The translations under genes and the position numbers were made by a program. A model generated the notes under the pieces. That model searched no databases and was not told the origin of the DNA. It saw nothing but the letters and a program-made list of their open reading frames with translations. Below are positions 25,986 through 33,388 of a stretch of DNA of 64,000 nt, one piece after another. The stretch covers positions 4,568,001 to 4,632,000 of the forward strand of contig NZ_CP120863.1 in NCBI RefSeq assembly GCF_026191725.2, read 5' to 3'. Numbering within the stretch: the stretch's first letter is position 1; every line of letters begins with the position of its first letter. This DNA comes from Roseibium porphyridii. Lineage in GTDB: Bacteria > Pseudomonadota > Alphaproteobacteria > Rhizobiales > Stappiaceae.

Positions 25986-26483
25986 ATGCCAAGCGCATTC
26001 TCTAAACATGCTGCGGTAGCCTCCGTTTTGGCTGCCCTCGTCCTTGCGACATCACCCGCCTATGCCGAAGACACAACTTCCAACACGAAGATCGATCAAA
26101 TCAGCGACCCGTTGGCCGACCGGGTGCTGGACATGTTTCGGTTTGAGCCGAATTTCGTTGCACTGAAGACGGGAGAACGGGTCACATTCAATAATTCCAG
26201 GGGCCAGCACACTGTTGTAAGCGTCAAGGGACTGATACCCGACGGAGTTGAAAAGATTTCCGTTGCCAATACCGCAACCGAAACCATGACAATGGACGTG
26301 CCTGGACTTTATGTCCTGACCTGCAAGGTTCATGGCCGCTATGGCATGGTCATGCTGCTGGCTGTCGGAGACCCTGACAGTTGGAAAAATCCGCCGGAAA
26401 GCTGGACCAGGAAACTCTCAGGTCGTTACGACGAAAAGCTCCAGGAGCTGCTTGCAAAACTGGACGCAAAGTTCCCGCGTTAG
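25986..26483 (+). CDS. Pseudoazurin-like periplasmic cupredoxin
   Basis: A secreted type 1 copper protein of 165 residues from ATG 25986. A GTG at 25974 is in frame but overlaps the GGAG that would serve as ribosome binding site. After the signal peptide (ending SPAYA) comes a cupredoxin domain with the His ligand in RGQHTVVS and the Cys-x2-His-x4-Met set in CKVHGRYGMVML, as in pseudoazurin. About 35 extra charged residues follow the usual end. Placed next to the idr genes, it is a likely electron donor to the iodate reductase or peroxidases (inference). Confidence 0.82.
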   Translation: MPSAFSKHAAVASVLAALVLATSPAYAEDTTSNTKIDQISDPLADRVLDMFRFEPNFVALKTGERVTFNNSRGQHTVVSVKGLIPDGVEKISVANTATETMTMDVPGLYVLTCKVHGRYGMVMLLAVGDPDSWKNPPESWTRKLSGRYDEKLQELLAKLDAKFPR

Positions 26484-26552
26484 CCCGGTTCACTCGCGTT
26501 TCTGCGTTTCAGCTGCAATATTCCGGGTAGGCTTTGGAGCAGTTTGAAAAAA

Positions 26553-26585
26553 CAGCCGGCCCTGAGATCCTTCAAGGGCCGGCTG
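26553..26585. terminator. Bidirectional terminator between cupredoxin gene and moeA
   Basis: CAGCCGGCCCT and AGGGCCGGCTG form an 11-base-pair stem between convergent genes. On the minus strand it runs into TTTTTTC, a strong rho-independent terminator for moeA; on the plus strand it is followed by CTATCTTT. Confidence 0.85.
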
Positions 26586-26591
26586 CTATCT

Positions 26592-27851
26592 TTAGAGACC
26601 CATGTCGGCTCTGAACGGATAAAATTGCAGTTCAGATCCGGGTTCTATGCTTGAACAGCTAGCAGGAACCGCCCCCAGGCCGTCTGCCTCGATCAGAGGC
26701 ATGAGGCGAGCAGAGCCGGCCCTGCCCGTCTTTTCAAGAAGCGGAAAACCTTCCTGTGACGTTCCGACTATATTGCAGGGGAAGAATTCCTGCCGACCAG
26801 GCCTTCTTTGCCAACTAAAGGCAGCTCTGGCGTTCAGGATCAATGGCGCTCGTTGCACAGCACCGACCAGGGCTTCAAGAACCGGCCTGCCGACCAAAAG
26901 AAAATCAACAAAACAGGCAAGCGGATTTCCCGGCAAACCGAGGTATACCGCCTTGCCGATTTTTCCGAGCGCAATCGGCTTGCCGGGCTTAATTGCCATA
27001 CGCCAGCCTTCTATGCTGCCTCCGGCGGCAACCACGGCAGATTTCAAATGATCTTCCTCACCGACCGACACTCCGCCCGATGTAATGATGAGATCGTGAT
27101 CTCGTGCTGCCTCTTTGAGCGTCTCCGCAATCGCGCCGAGGTCATCCTTGATGATGCCCAGATCGGTTGTCTCCACGGCGTTTGAATTGAGCAGTGTGCG
27201 CAGCATCGGCCGGTTGGTATCGAAAATATGGCCGGGGCCCATTCCAACGCCCGTATCGCGCAGCTCGTTGCCTGTCGACAGCACGGCCACGCGAATTTTC
27301 CTGACAACACATGCCGTCTGATAGCCGCTTGCCGTCATCAACGCAGTATGGCGCGCATCGAGGCGTGTGCCACTGCGGACAAGAGACTGGTTCACTTGAA
27401 CGTCTTCGCCTGTTCGGCGAATGTTGTCGCCTTCGGGCACGTCGAAGTTAGGCACAACATGCCCATCCGCAACGTTCGCGTGTTCCTGCATCACAACAGA
27501 TTGGGTACCGTTTGGCGTTGGAGCGCCGGTCATGATGCGGACAGCTTCGTCCGGGGCAATCCGGCCTTTCGGGCAGTCTCCGGCAATCATTCGCCCGACA
27601 ATCTTGAACGCTTTTTCCCCGCTTCCACCCAGCGCATATCCGTCAACCGCCGAATGATCATGAATTGGCAAGGAGAAAAGCGAGACCGTTTCACCAAAGT
27701 TGACCCTGCCGGCGGCGTCCGGCAATGGAACGTCTTCAAACTCGGTGATCTTGCTGCAAAGGCTGACAGCCCGTGACACGGTGTCATTGACGCTCGAAAG
27801 CCGTTTTTCCTGGGCGTTGTCACAACAATCAAACTTGGCTTTGCTTTCCAT
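26592..27851 (-). CDS. moeA: Molybdopterin molybdotransferase MoeA
   Basis: About 419 residues from ATG 27851 (a TTG at 27890 is possible but poorly placed). MoeA inserts molybdate into adenylylated molybdopterin. Family blocks are present: HDHSAVDGYAL near the N terminus, VLSTGNELRD, ITSGGVSVGEEDHL, KPGKPIALGKIG and LGLPGNPLACFVDF. Length is typical. It lies alone on the minus strand beyond the cupredoxin gene, with a near-perfect FixK/FNR box 77 bases upstream. That suggests control with the idr genes rather than housekeeping expression. Confidence 0.93.
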   Translation of the reverse strand: MESKAKFDCCDNAQEKRLSSVNDTVSRAVSLCSKITEFEDVPLPDAAGRVNFGETVSLFSLPIHDHSAVDGYALGGSGEKAFKIVGRMIAGDCPKGRIAPDEAVRIMTGAPTPNGTQSVVMQEHANVADGHVVPNFDVPEGDNIRRTGEDVQVNQSLVRSGTRLDARHTALMTASGYQTACVVRKIRVAVLSTGNELRDTGVGMGPGHIFDTNRPMLRTLLNSNAVETTDLGIIKDDLGAIAETLKEAARDHDLIITSGGVSVGEEDHLKSAVVAAGGSIEGWRMAIKPGKPIALGKIGKAVYLGLPGNPLACFVDFLLVGRPVLEALVGAVQRAPLILNARAAFSWQRRPGRQEFFPCNIVGTSQEGFPLLEKTGRAGSARLMPLIEADGLGAVPASCSSIEPGSELQFYPFRADMGL

Positions 27852-28219
27852 GGACTTGGTTCCGGGCTGAATAATTGCTTGGTTTTTCAAGATCCTGACA
27901 AGCTAACTCAGACCCACCTATCTTACTTTGACGAGCGTCAAAGGCCGTTTCTTTGAAACGATGCCCATTCCACAATCGACAGCTGAGCAATAGGTTCGCC
28001 GACTTGAGCAAGGCATGAGTGCCATCTCATCTGATGTGCGCGTCTCGCTCTACCAGGCGCCATCGGTGCAATCAGAATCCATGCACCTTCCGGCAGGAGG
28101 CGTCTCACTTTCAAGGCTTCCGGGGACGGAACATATGATAGCGTCGCAACGCGATTTCATGCCGAGCCGTTGTTTGGGCAAAATTTCAAAACTTATTGCA
28201 GAAGGAACATTCCCCAAAA
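27852..28219. promoter_or_regulatory. Divergent intergenic region moeA / HAD gene
   Basis: This 368-base gap holds no convincing gene. Its clear element is the FNR-type palindrome at 27926-27943; the remainder towards the HAD gene shows nothing recognisable. Confidence 0.5.
27926..27943 (-). promoter_or_regulatory. FixK/FNR box upstream of moeA
   Basis: CTTTGACGAGCGTCAAAG is an 18-base palindrome containing a perfect TTGAC-N4-GTCAA. With the usual -41.5 spacing, transcription would start near 27893, upstream of the preferred moeA ATG. Confidence 0.7.
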
Positions 28220-28846
28220 ATGATGAAGCTAGATCGAGCTTATTCGGCTGTCTTGTTCGACATGGACGGAACGCTGGTGGATTCGCGTGTGGTAATCGAG
28301 CGGATTTTGACGGAATGGGCTGTTGCCAACGGCGTCGATCCCGATGCCCTGCTCGCAGTTTCACATGGCCGAAGGACCATCGATACACTGCGGGACTTCG
28401 CGAAAGCCGGTACTGATTGTGAGGTGGAAGCGGTAAAAATTGAGGCGGCGGAAACCGCCGATGTCTGCGGTATCGTGCCCGTTCCGGGTGCAGCCGAACT
28501 CTTGAGCCGTTTGCCGCTGACACGTTGGGCAGTCGTTACGTCTGCAGGCCGCGATCTCGCTATCAGAAGGTTGTCGGCTGCTGGTCTGCCCATACCCGAA
28601 GTTCTCGTGTGTGCGGAAGATATCGAACACGGCAAGCCGGATCCTTCTGGATACCACCTGGCTGCGACAAGGCTTGGTACGACCGCCGACCAGTGCCTTG
28701 TCTTTGAAGACGCTCCTGCTGGAATTCAGGCTGGACTGAACGCTGGATGTGATGTGATTGCGATCGGCTTTGCAAGTCCAACCGACACAAGACCCGCGTG
28801 TCCGTTGATTTCAGATTTCGAAGCCATCGAGTTCCGATTGAACTGA
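28220..28846 (+). CDS. HAD-superfamily phosphatase (beta-PGM/GPP-like)
   Basis: A 208-residue HAD hydrolase from ATG 28220 (TTG 28196 in frame upstream is less likely). Motif I is LFDMDGTLVDS with the nucleophile Asp near residue 14; motif II VVTSAGR; motif III KPDPSGY with catalytic Lys; motif IV LVFEDAPAGIQAG. The pattern is that of small-molecule phosphatases such as sugar or glycerol phosphatases. It is a single gene between moeA and the isethionate cluster. The substrate is unknown. Confidence 0.85.
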   Translation: MMKLDRAYSAVLFDMDGTLVDSRVVIERILTEWAVANGVDPDALLAVSHGRRTIDTLRDFAKAGTDCEVEAVKIEAAETADVCGIVPVPGAAELLSRLPLTRWAVVTSAGRDLAIRRLSAAGLPIPEVLVCAEDIEHGKPDPSGYHLAATRLGTTADQCLVFEDAPAGIQAGLNAGCDVIAIGFASPTDTRPACPLISDFEAIEFRLN

Positions 28847-28936
28847 CCCAAGAGTGCTTCGGTACTAGATAGGATACTTCAGGTTTTTCACACAAAACCG
28901 GACTTCAACATTGAATGATAAGACTGAGAATGGATC

Positions 28937-29710
28937 TCAATCGGCAAGAAGGCTGGAGAGCTGAGCCGCGGCTGATTTCAATTTGTCGACATGATTGATC
29001 GCGTCATCGAGCGGCAATCTTTGTTCCGGGGCGTGAAAAGACAGGGTTGAAACCAACCGGCCGTTGGCTTCGATGATTGGCACGGCAACAGCAATCATGC
29101 CCTCCATGAACTCGCCGTTGTCGGTTGAAAAGCCGCGCTCGCGAACTTTCGCAACCTCTTCGATCAGCACCTGAGGATCTGAGATCGTTGTCTCGGTCAT
29201 GGCGTCCAGTTTTGTTGAAGCCGAATAGTTCCTGAGATGCCTGCGATCAAGACTGCTCAGATACATCTTGCCGCTAGCGGTACAGTAAAACGGTACTCGT
29301 GTGCCAACCGGCAGCTGTATGCGCAAAGGCCACTTGGTCTCTACGCGGTCCAGATAAATCATGGCATCGCGGTCAGGAATAGCGATGTTGCAGGTCTCGC
29401 CGATCTCTTCTGCGAGCTTTGCCAGGATTGCCAGACGCGCCGTACGAATGCGCAACGACGACAGGATACCTGCCGACATCTTCCGCAAACGAAGACCGGG
29501 CGAGTAACCCTTTCCGTCAATCTCCCGTTGGATGAACCCTTCACTTTCCAGCGTCGTGAACAGCCGGTGGATGGTCGGCTTGGGCAACCCGAGTTTGGAA
29601 TTCAGCTCGGTGGGGGTGACCGGAACGCCTGTTTCGGCCAATTCTTCGAGAACGAACAGCAAACGCAGATTGGTTGGAATTGCATTTTCCCTGCCGTTTT
29701 CGTCCACCAT
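28937..29710 (-). CDS. iseR: IclR-family regulator, probable IseR
   Basis: A 257-residue IclR regulator from ATG 29710, which has a purine-rich site (GGAAGGGGA); a longer reading from 29791 would overlap the upstream gene. The N-terminal winged helix includes TELNSKLGLPKPTIHRLFTT, and the effector domain includes DRDAMIYLDRVE and GTRVPFYCTASGKMYL. It is the last gene of a unit with a TRAP transporter, next to an isethionate-dehydrogenase-like gene and xsc. IclR regulators (iseR) accompany known isethionate clusters, so it probably represses them until the sulfonate is present. Confidence 0.83.
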   Translation of the reverse strand: MVDENGRENAIPTNLRLLFVLEELAETGVPVTPTELNSKLGLPKPTIHRLFTTLESEGFIQREIDGKGYSPGLRLRKMSAGILSSLRIRTARLAILAKLAEEIGETCNIAIPDRDAMIYLDRVETKWPLRIQLPVGTRVPFYCTASGKMYLSSLDRRHLRNYSASTKLDAMTETTISDPQVLIEEVAKVRERGFSTDNGEFMEGMIAVAVPIIEANGRLVSTLSFHAPEQRLPLDDAINHVDKLKSAAAQLSSLLAD

Positions 29711-29741
29711 GCAGTCCCCTTCCCCCTGTCCTGCCTCCGCT

Positions 29742-31103
29742 TTAACCGGTTGGAACCAGGATTGTCGAGAGGGTTGGGACCAAAGCGACAATAAACCAGA
29801 CCACCAGGAGCGAGATCAGATATGGCACCGTGTACCTCAGAAGACGGAAATAGGGAACGCCCGTTACGCCCGATGCGACATAGAGGTTAAGTCCGTATGG
29901 CGGGGTGACGAAGCCAATTGACGCACCAACGAGGAAGATGACGCCGAATTGCAGTGGATCGACACCGACCGAATGGGCTGCCGGAGCAAGGATTGGCGCA
30001 AGGATGATCGTCACGGGCAAACTTTCAAGCACCATTCCTGCGACGAAAACAATCATCATCGATGTGAACAGAACGGCGTAGTAGCCCCCCATGCCCGTCA
30101 CGAAATCGCCGATGATCTGCTGTGCACCAAGCACGGACAGTATTTGCTGCATCACCACAGACACAGCGATCAGCGGTGCGAGAATACCGGCGATCTGCGC
30201 AGAACGCATCGTGATGCGCGGCAGCTCCAACGGGCCGAAACCTTTGACGACCAGGTATTCTCCGATGTTCCGTTCTTTGTAGCTGCGCTCTTCAGATGGT
30301 GAGCCCAGCAACTTGAACAGCGGCAAACTTATGAAACCGACCAGAACGCAGAAGCCGACAGTAACGCCCGCAGCTTCTGTCGGTGAGAACTTGCCGGTGT
30401 AAATGCCCCAGAGCACGAGACCGATGGCAAAGAAGCCCAGCCACGCACCGGTTGCTGTCTTGAACACCCTGATGAAATCCAGCTGAATGAGATGACCCCA
30501 GGCATTTCTGCTGCAAATGACAAATGCGACCAGCATCATGGCGCCGACCATCATGGCACCGGGGACAATTCCGGCGAGGAACAACTCGGAAATCGGCAGG
30601 TTCAAAAGGAATCCATAGACGATGAAGATGATCGACGGCGGGATAATGATCCCCACCGTTCCACCGGCGGCGGCCGTCGCCGCTGAAAAGCGCTCGTCGT
30701 AGCCGCCCTTGACCATTTCCGGATGCAGCATCGAGCCGATTGTTGCCGTTGTCGCGGAGTTGGAACCCGATATGGCTGCAAACAATCCGCACGCTCCAAG
30801 ACTGGCCATCGCGAGACCGCCGCGCAGCCAGCCAAGACAGGCATAAGCAAAGTCCGACAGGCGTTTGGCAATCCCCGATCGGTTGATCAGGTCTCCTGTC
30901 AGAATAAAGAGCGGCATGGCAAGAAGCGCGAAACCGTCAGTAAATACGTCTGCAAGCGCCGCACCTGTGTTGATGAGGGGAAGGCCCAGCACAAAGCTCA
31001 TGCCGATCACCCAGTATCCGATGACGAGAAACACCGGCACGCCGAGCATGAACAAGACTGTGACGCCGATTGAGATGAGAGTGGTCCAGGTACCGTCAGT
31101 CAT
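29742..31103 (-). CDS. iseM: TRAP transporter large permease, probable IseM
   Basis: A 453-residue DctM-type membrane protein with about 12 hydrophobic segments. Family stretches include FALLAMPLFILTGDLINRSG, ISGSNSATTATIGSMLHPEM, GTVGIIIPPSIIFIVYG and LPVTIILAPILAPAAHSVGV. It couples solute uptake to the sodium gradient together with the small subunit and binding protein. It is encoded 12 bases after the small permease gene. Context with iseJ and xsc points to isethionate. Confidence 0.87.
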   Translation of the reverse strand: MTDGTWTTLISIGVTVLFMLGVPVFLVIGYWVIGMSFVLGLPLINTGAALADVFTDGFALLAMPLFILTGDLINRSGIAKRLSDFAYACLGWLRGGLAMASLGACGLFAAISGSNSATTATIGSMLHPEMVKGGYDERFSAATAAAGGTVGIIIPPSIIFIVYGFLLNLPISELFLAGIVPGAMMVGAMMLVAFVICSRNAWGHLIQLDFIRVFKTATGAWLGFFAIGLVLWGIYTGKFSPTEAAGVTVGFCVLVGFISLPLFKLLGSPSEERSYKERNIGEYLVVKGFGPLELPRITMRSAQIAGILAPLIAVSVVMQQILSVLGAQQIIGDFVTGMGGYYAVLFTSMMIVFVAGMVLESLPVTIILAPILAPAAHSVGVDPLQFGVIFLVGASIGFVTPPYGLNLYVASGVTGVPYFRLLRYTVPYLISLLVVWFIVALVPTLSTILVPTG

Positions 31104-31115
31104 GTCTTGAATTCC

Positions 31116-31781
31116 TCAGTCTGAGCCAATCGCGACGGCGCCGGTAAGCGGCTTTCCGGTCATCAGGTTTTTCACGTCAATCAACCAGTTCTCCATTGCC
31201 CGGGCCGCAATCAGCAAGAATGCGAGCGGCACGGAAATCAGGAACCACCACTGCAGCACGTTGTCGGTGCCGAGCATGATTTGGAAATTTGCAGCAGAGT
31301 TCGCCGCAACCTGTGTGGAGGTGACAACAACAACCCAGGAAAAGCCGAGCCATAAAAGGGCGTCCAGGGTAAGACACAAAAATTGTGCGGGACGCGGCAT
31401 AGCCATTCGGAATTCGGAGAACGCCAAATGCGTCCTAAGCTTCACATTATAAGCGCAGCCCATCCACGTCATGATCAGGAACAGGAAAGGAGGAAGCGTG
31501 GTCGACCAGGGTGCCTGTACGTTCAAAACAAATCGCCGGAAGACCTCAACGAATATGATCGCACCTATCAGGAGATAGGTCGACGTCATGATTGTGGCTT
31601 CAAGGCTCCGCTCGATCCAGGGCACATAGTGATAGACAAGCACGATCAGGGCGCCGCCAATGAGGGTAACAAAGGCTCCGACAACCCAAGCTGCATCGGT
31701 TTTCAGGGCTTCACTGATCATCCAGGCATCGTTTGACAAAACAGCACTGAAGATCTCGGCAGCTTCGCTGACGATACTCAT
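31116..31781 (-). CDS. iseL: TRAP transporter small permease, probable IseL
   Basis: A 221-residue DctQ-type small permease from ATG 31781, chosen for the strong GGGAGGAG seven bases before it. Five hydrophobic segments are seen, one more than the usual four, with the family stretch VEVFRRFVLNVQAPWSTTLP and MGCAYNVKLRTHLAF. It forms the membrane complex with the large permease. A long intercistronic region with hairpins separates it from the binding protein gene. Confidence 0.82.
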   Translation of the reverse strand: MSIVSEAAEIFSAVLSNDAWMISEALKTDAAWVVGAFVTLIGGALIVLVYHYVPWIERSLEATIMTSTYLLIGAIIFVEVFRRFVLNVQAPWSTTLPPFLFLIMTWMGCAYNVKLRTHLAFSEFRMAMPRPAQFLCLTLDALLWLGFSWVVVVTSTQVAANSAANFQIMLGTDNVLQWWFLISVPLAFLLIAARAMENWLIDVKNLMTGKPLTGAVAIGSD

Positions 31782-31880
31782 GACATGTCTCCTCCCAAGC
31801 CAGACCGTGTCTGGACTTTTGCAGCTGGTGACCACTCCGTTTCAATGCCGGCTCGTCCGGGCACCAGATCTGCAACGTAA

Positions 31881-31953
31881 CCCATGGAGCCCACGGCACG
31901 TGCCATGGGGTTCTTGAAATACGTTTCTGAAAACGCGTTCCCTGGAAACGTAT
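31881..31953 (-). repeat. Paired inverted repeats between the TRAP binding protein and permease genes
   Basis: CCCATGG (31881-31887) pairs with CCATGGG (31903-31909), and ATACGTTTC (31919-31927) pairs with GAAACGTAT (31945-31953). With the hairpin at 31987-32013 they fill the 247-base gap and probably fold in the mRNA, lowering permease expression relative to the binding protein. Confidence 0.45.
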
Positions 31954-31986
31954 ATGAAGTTCCCCTCAGGCCCCATCTGTGAAAAG

Positions 31987-32013
31987 GGCGGCGAGGTCCT
32001 CCACCCCGCCGCC
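31987..32013 (-). terminator. Attenuator-like hairpin after the TRAP binding protein gene
   Basis: GGCGGCG pairs with CGCCGCC around 13 bases; on the minus strand CCTTTTC follows. It sits just after the binding protein stop (32029) and before the permease genes, so a partial terminator is likely. Confidence 0.6.
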
Positions 32014-32028
32014 GCTGTTTTCTTCTCG

Positions 32029-33261
32029 TCAGCCCTTCCACCAACGGCGAGGCTCTACGTTTTCCGGCTTCATGTCGGCAGGCACTTCGCGGGCCACACG
32101 ATAGAGTTCCGCGTAGGTATCCATGCCGCCAGCCCAGTTGTTGATGCGCTCGCGCCATTGTGCCCAAGGTTCCGGGTTGAATTCCGGCGAACACATTTCC
32201 TCAGCCATCTTGATCTGATCATCAGCCAGGAAGGCCGGACGAACGTCGTTCTCGGCAAAGAGCGTGCCCGGCATCACCGGATCAGAGAAACCGACGGTCT
32301 TGACCAGCGCCGCCTCGTTGGCAGCCTGAACATGAACCTGCGCCAGATAGGCCGATTCCATAACCGCATCCTGCAGATTTGCATCAAGGCTGTCGAAGAC
32401 CTTGGCGGACATGGCAGTGTGCTCGGTGCCACAGAAGAAACGCAGGTCAACCGATTGCGAAACGACCGGCGACATGTTGGCGTAGGCAACTGCAGAAGCC
32501 CAGGTTTCCGCGCCGTCGATCAGGCCTGTTTTCAAGCCATCCAGGGTCTCTTCCCAGGCAACCGGAACCGGGTTCAGGTTCAGAAGCTGCATGGCAATAC
32601 GCCCCAGCTGGGTGCCAGTAACGCGGTTTTTGGTTCCGAACAGTTCTTCGAGTTTCGTAACCGTCGGCTTGTCCGCAAAAGACTGGCCAAGCTGGATGCC
32701 GCGCAATTCGCAATGGCTGAAGAGGAACTTCAGGCCATGGCGTTTTTCAAGTGGATCGCGCAGGATCTTCTGAGATTCCGGGCTGTAGAGGAAATGATAC
32801 TGAGACGCGCGGCCCGGGAACACATAGGCATAGTCAAGAACGTTCAGGTAGGGAGCGCCACCTGCAGAGTTCTGAGTCGACGCAGCGTAGATGTCCACGA
32901 TGCCGTTTTGTGTTTTTTCAACGCAGTTCAACTGACCACAGATCTGGTTGTCACCGATGAATTCAATTCTGATTTCACCATCTGTGCGCTCTTCCAGGTC
33001 ACGCGCAAATTCCAAGCATCCTGCCCGTTCGATCAACAAGTTGCGCGCATTGAAACCCGCAGCTCCGAACTTCAGATTGTGCTTTGCTTCCTTCTTGTAA
33101 CGCTTTTCGTAAGTGGACTCCGCTGCTGAAGCCAGTGCGCTCAGAGAAACCGTGCCTCCGAGAGCGCTTGCTGCAAACAGTGTGGAAGACAGACCGTATC
33201 GCCCGGCGACTTGGAAAAACTCCCGACGAGAAACCCCATCAAGCTTATCCGAAATTTTCAT
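32029..33261 (-). CDS. iseK: TRAP transporter solute-binding protein, probable IseK
   Basis: A 410-residue DctP-type periplasmic binding protein from ATG 33261 (strong AGGAGGAG). It has a twin-arginine signal (GVSRREFFQVAGRYG) and a cleavage site near ALASA. The mature domain includes GTQLGRIAMQLLNLNPVPV and GLKTGLIDGAETWASAV, the ligand-binding region of the family. It is divergent from the iseJ-like gene. Isethionate is the probable ligand because the flanking genes form the ise/xsc pathway. Confidence 0.85.
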   Translation of the reverse strand: MKISDKLDGVSRREFFQVAGRYGLSSTLFAASALGGTVSLSALASAAESTYEKRYKKEAKHNLKFGAAGFNARNLLIERAGCLEFARDLEERTDGEIRIEFIGDNQICGQLNCVEKTQNGIVDIYAASTQNSAGGAPYLNVLDYAYVFPGRASQYHFLYSPESQKILRDPLEKRHGLKFLFSHCELRGIQLGQSFADKPTVTKLEELFGTKNRVTGTQLGRIAMQLLNLNPVPVAWEETLDGLKTGLIDGAETWASAVAYANMSPVVSQSVDLRFFCGTEHTAMSAKVFDSLDANLQDAVMESAYLAQVHVQAANEAALVKTVGFSDPVMPGTLFAENDVRPAFLADDQIKMAEEMCSPEFNPEPWAQWRERINNWAGGMDTYAELYRVAREVPADMKPENVEPRRWWKG

Positions 33262-33388
33262 GAACTCCTCCTCCGTGTTCATATTCGGCAATTTTTGAGA
33301 CTTGCAGTATCATTTTTAATCATTATTGTTGCTACCGCAAGGAAAACTTCATTCGGTTCCAATTCGCGTCTTTTGGAGGGTCTGGTAG

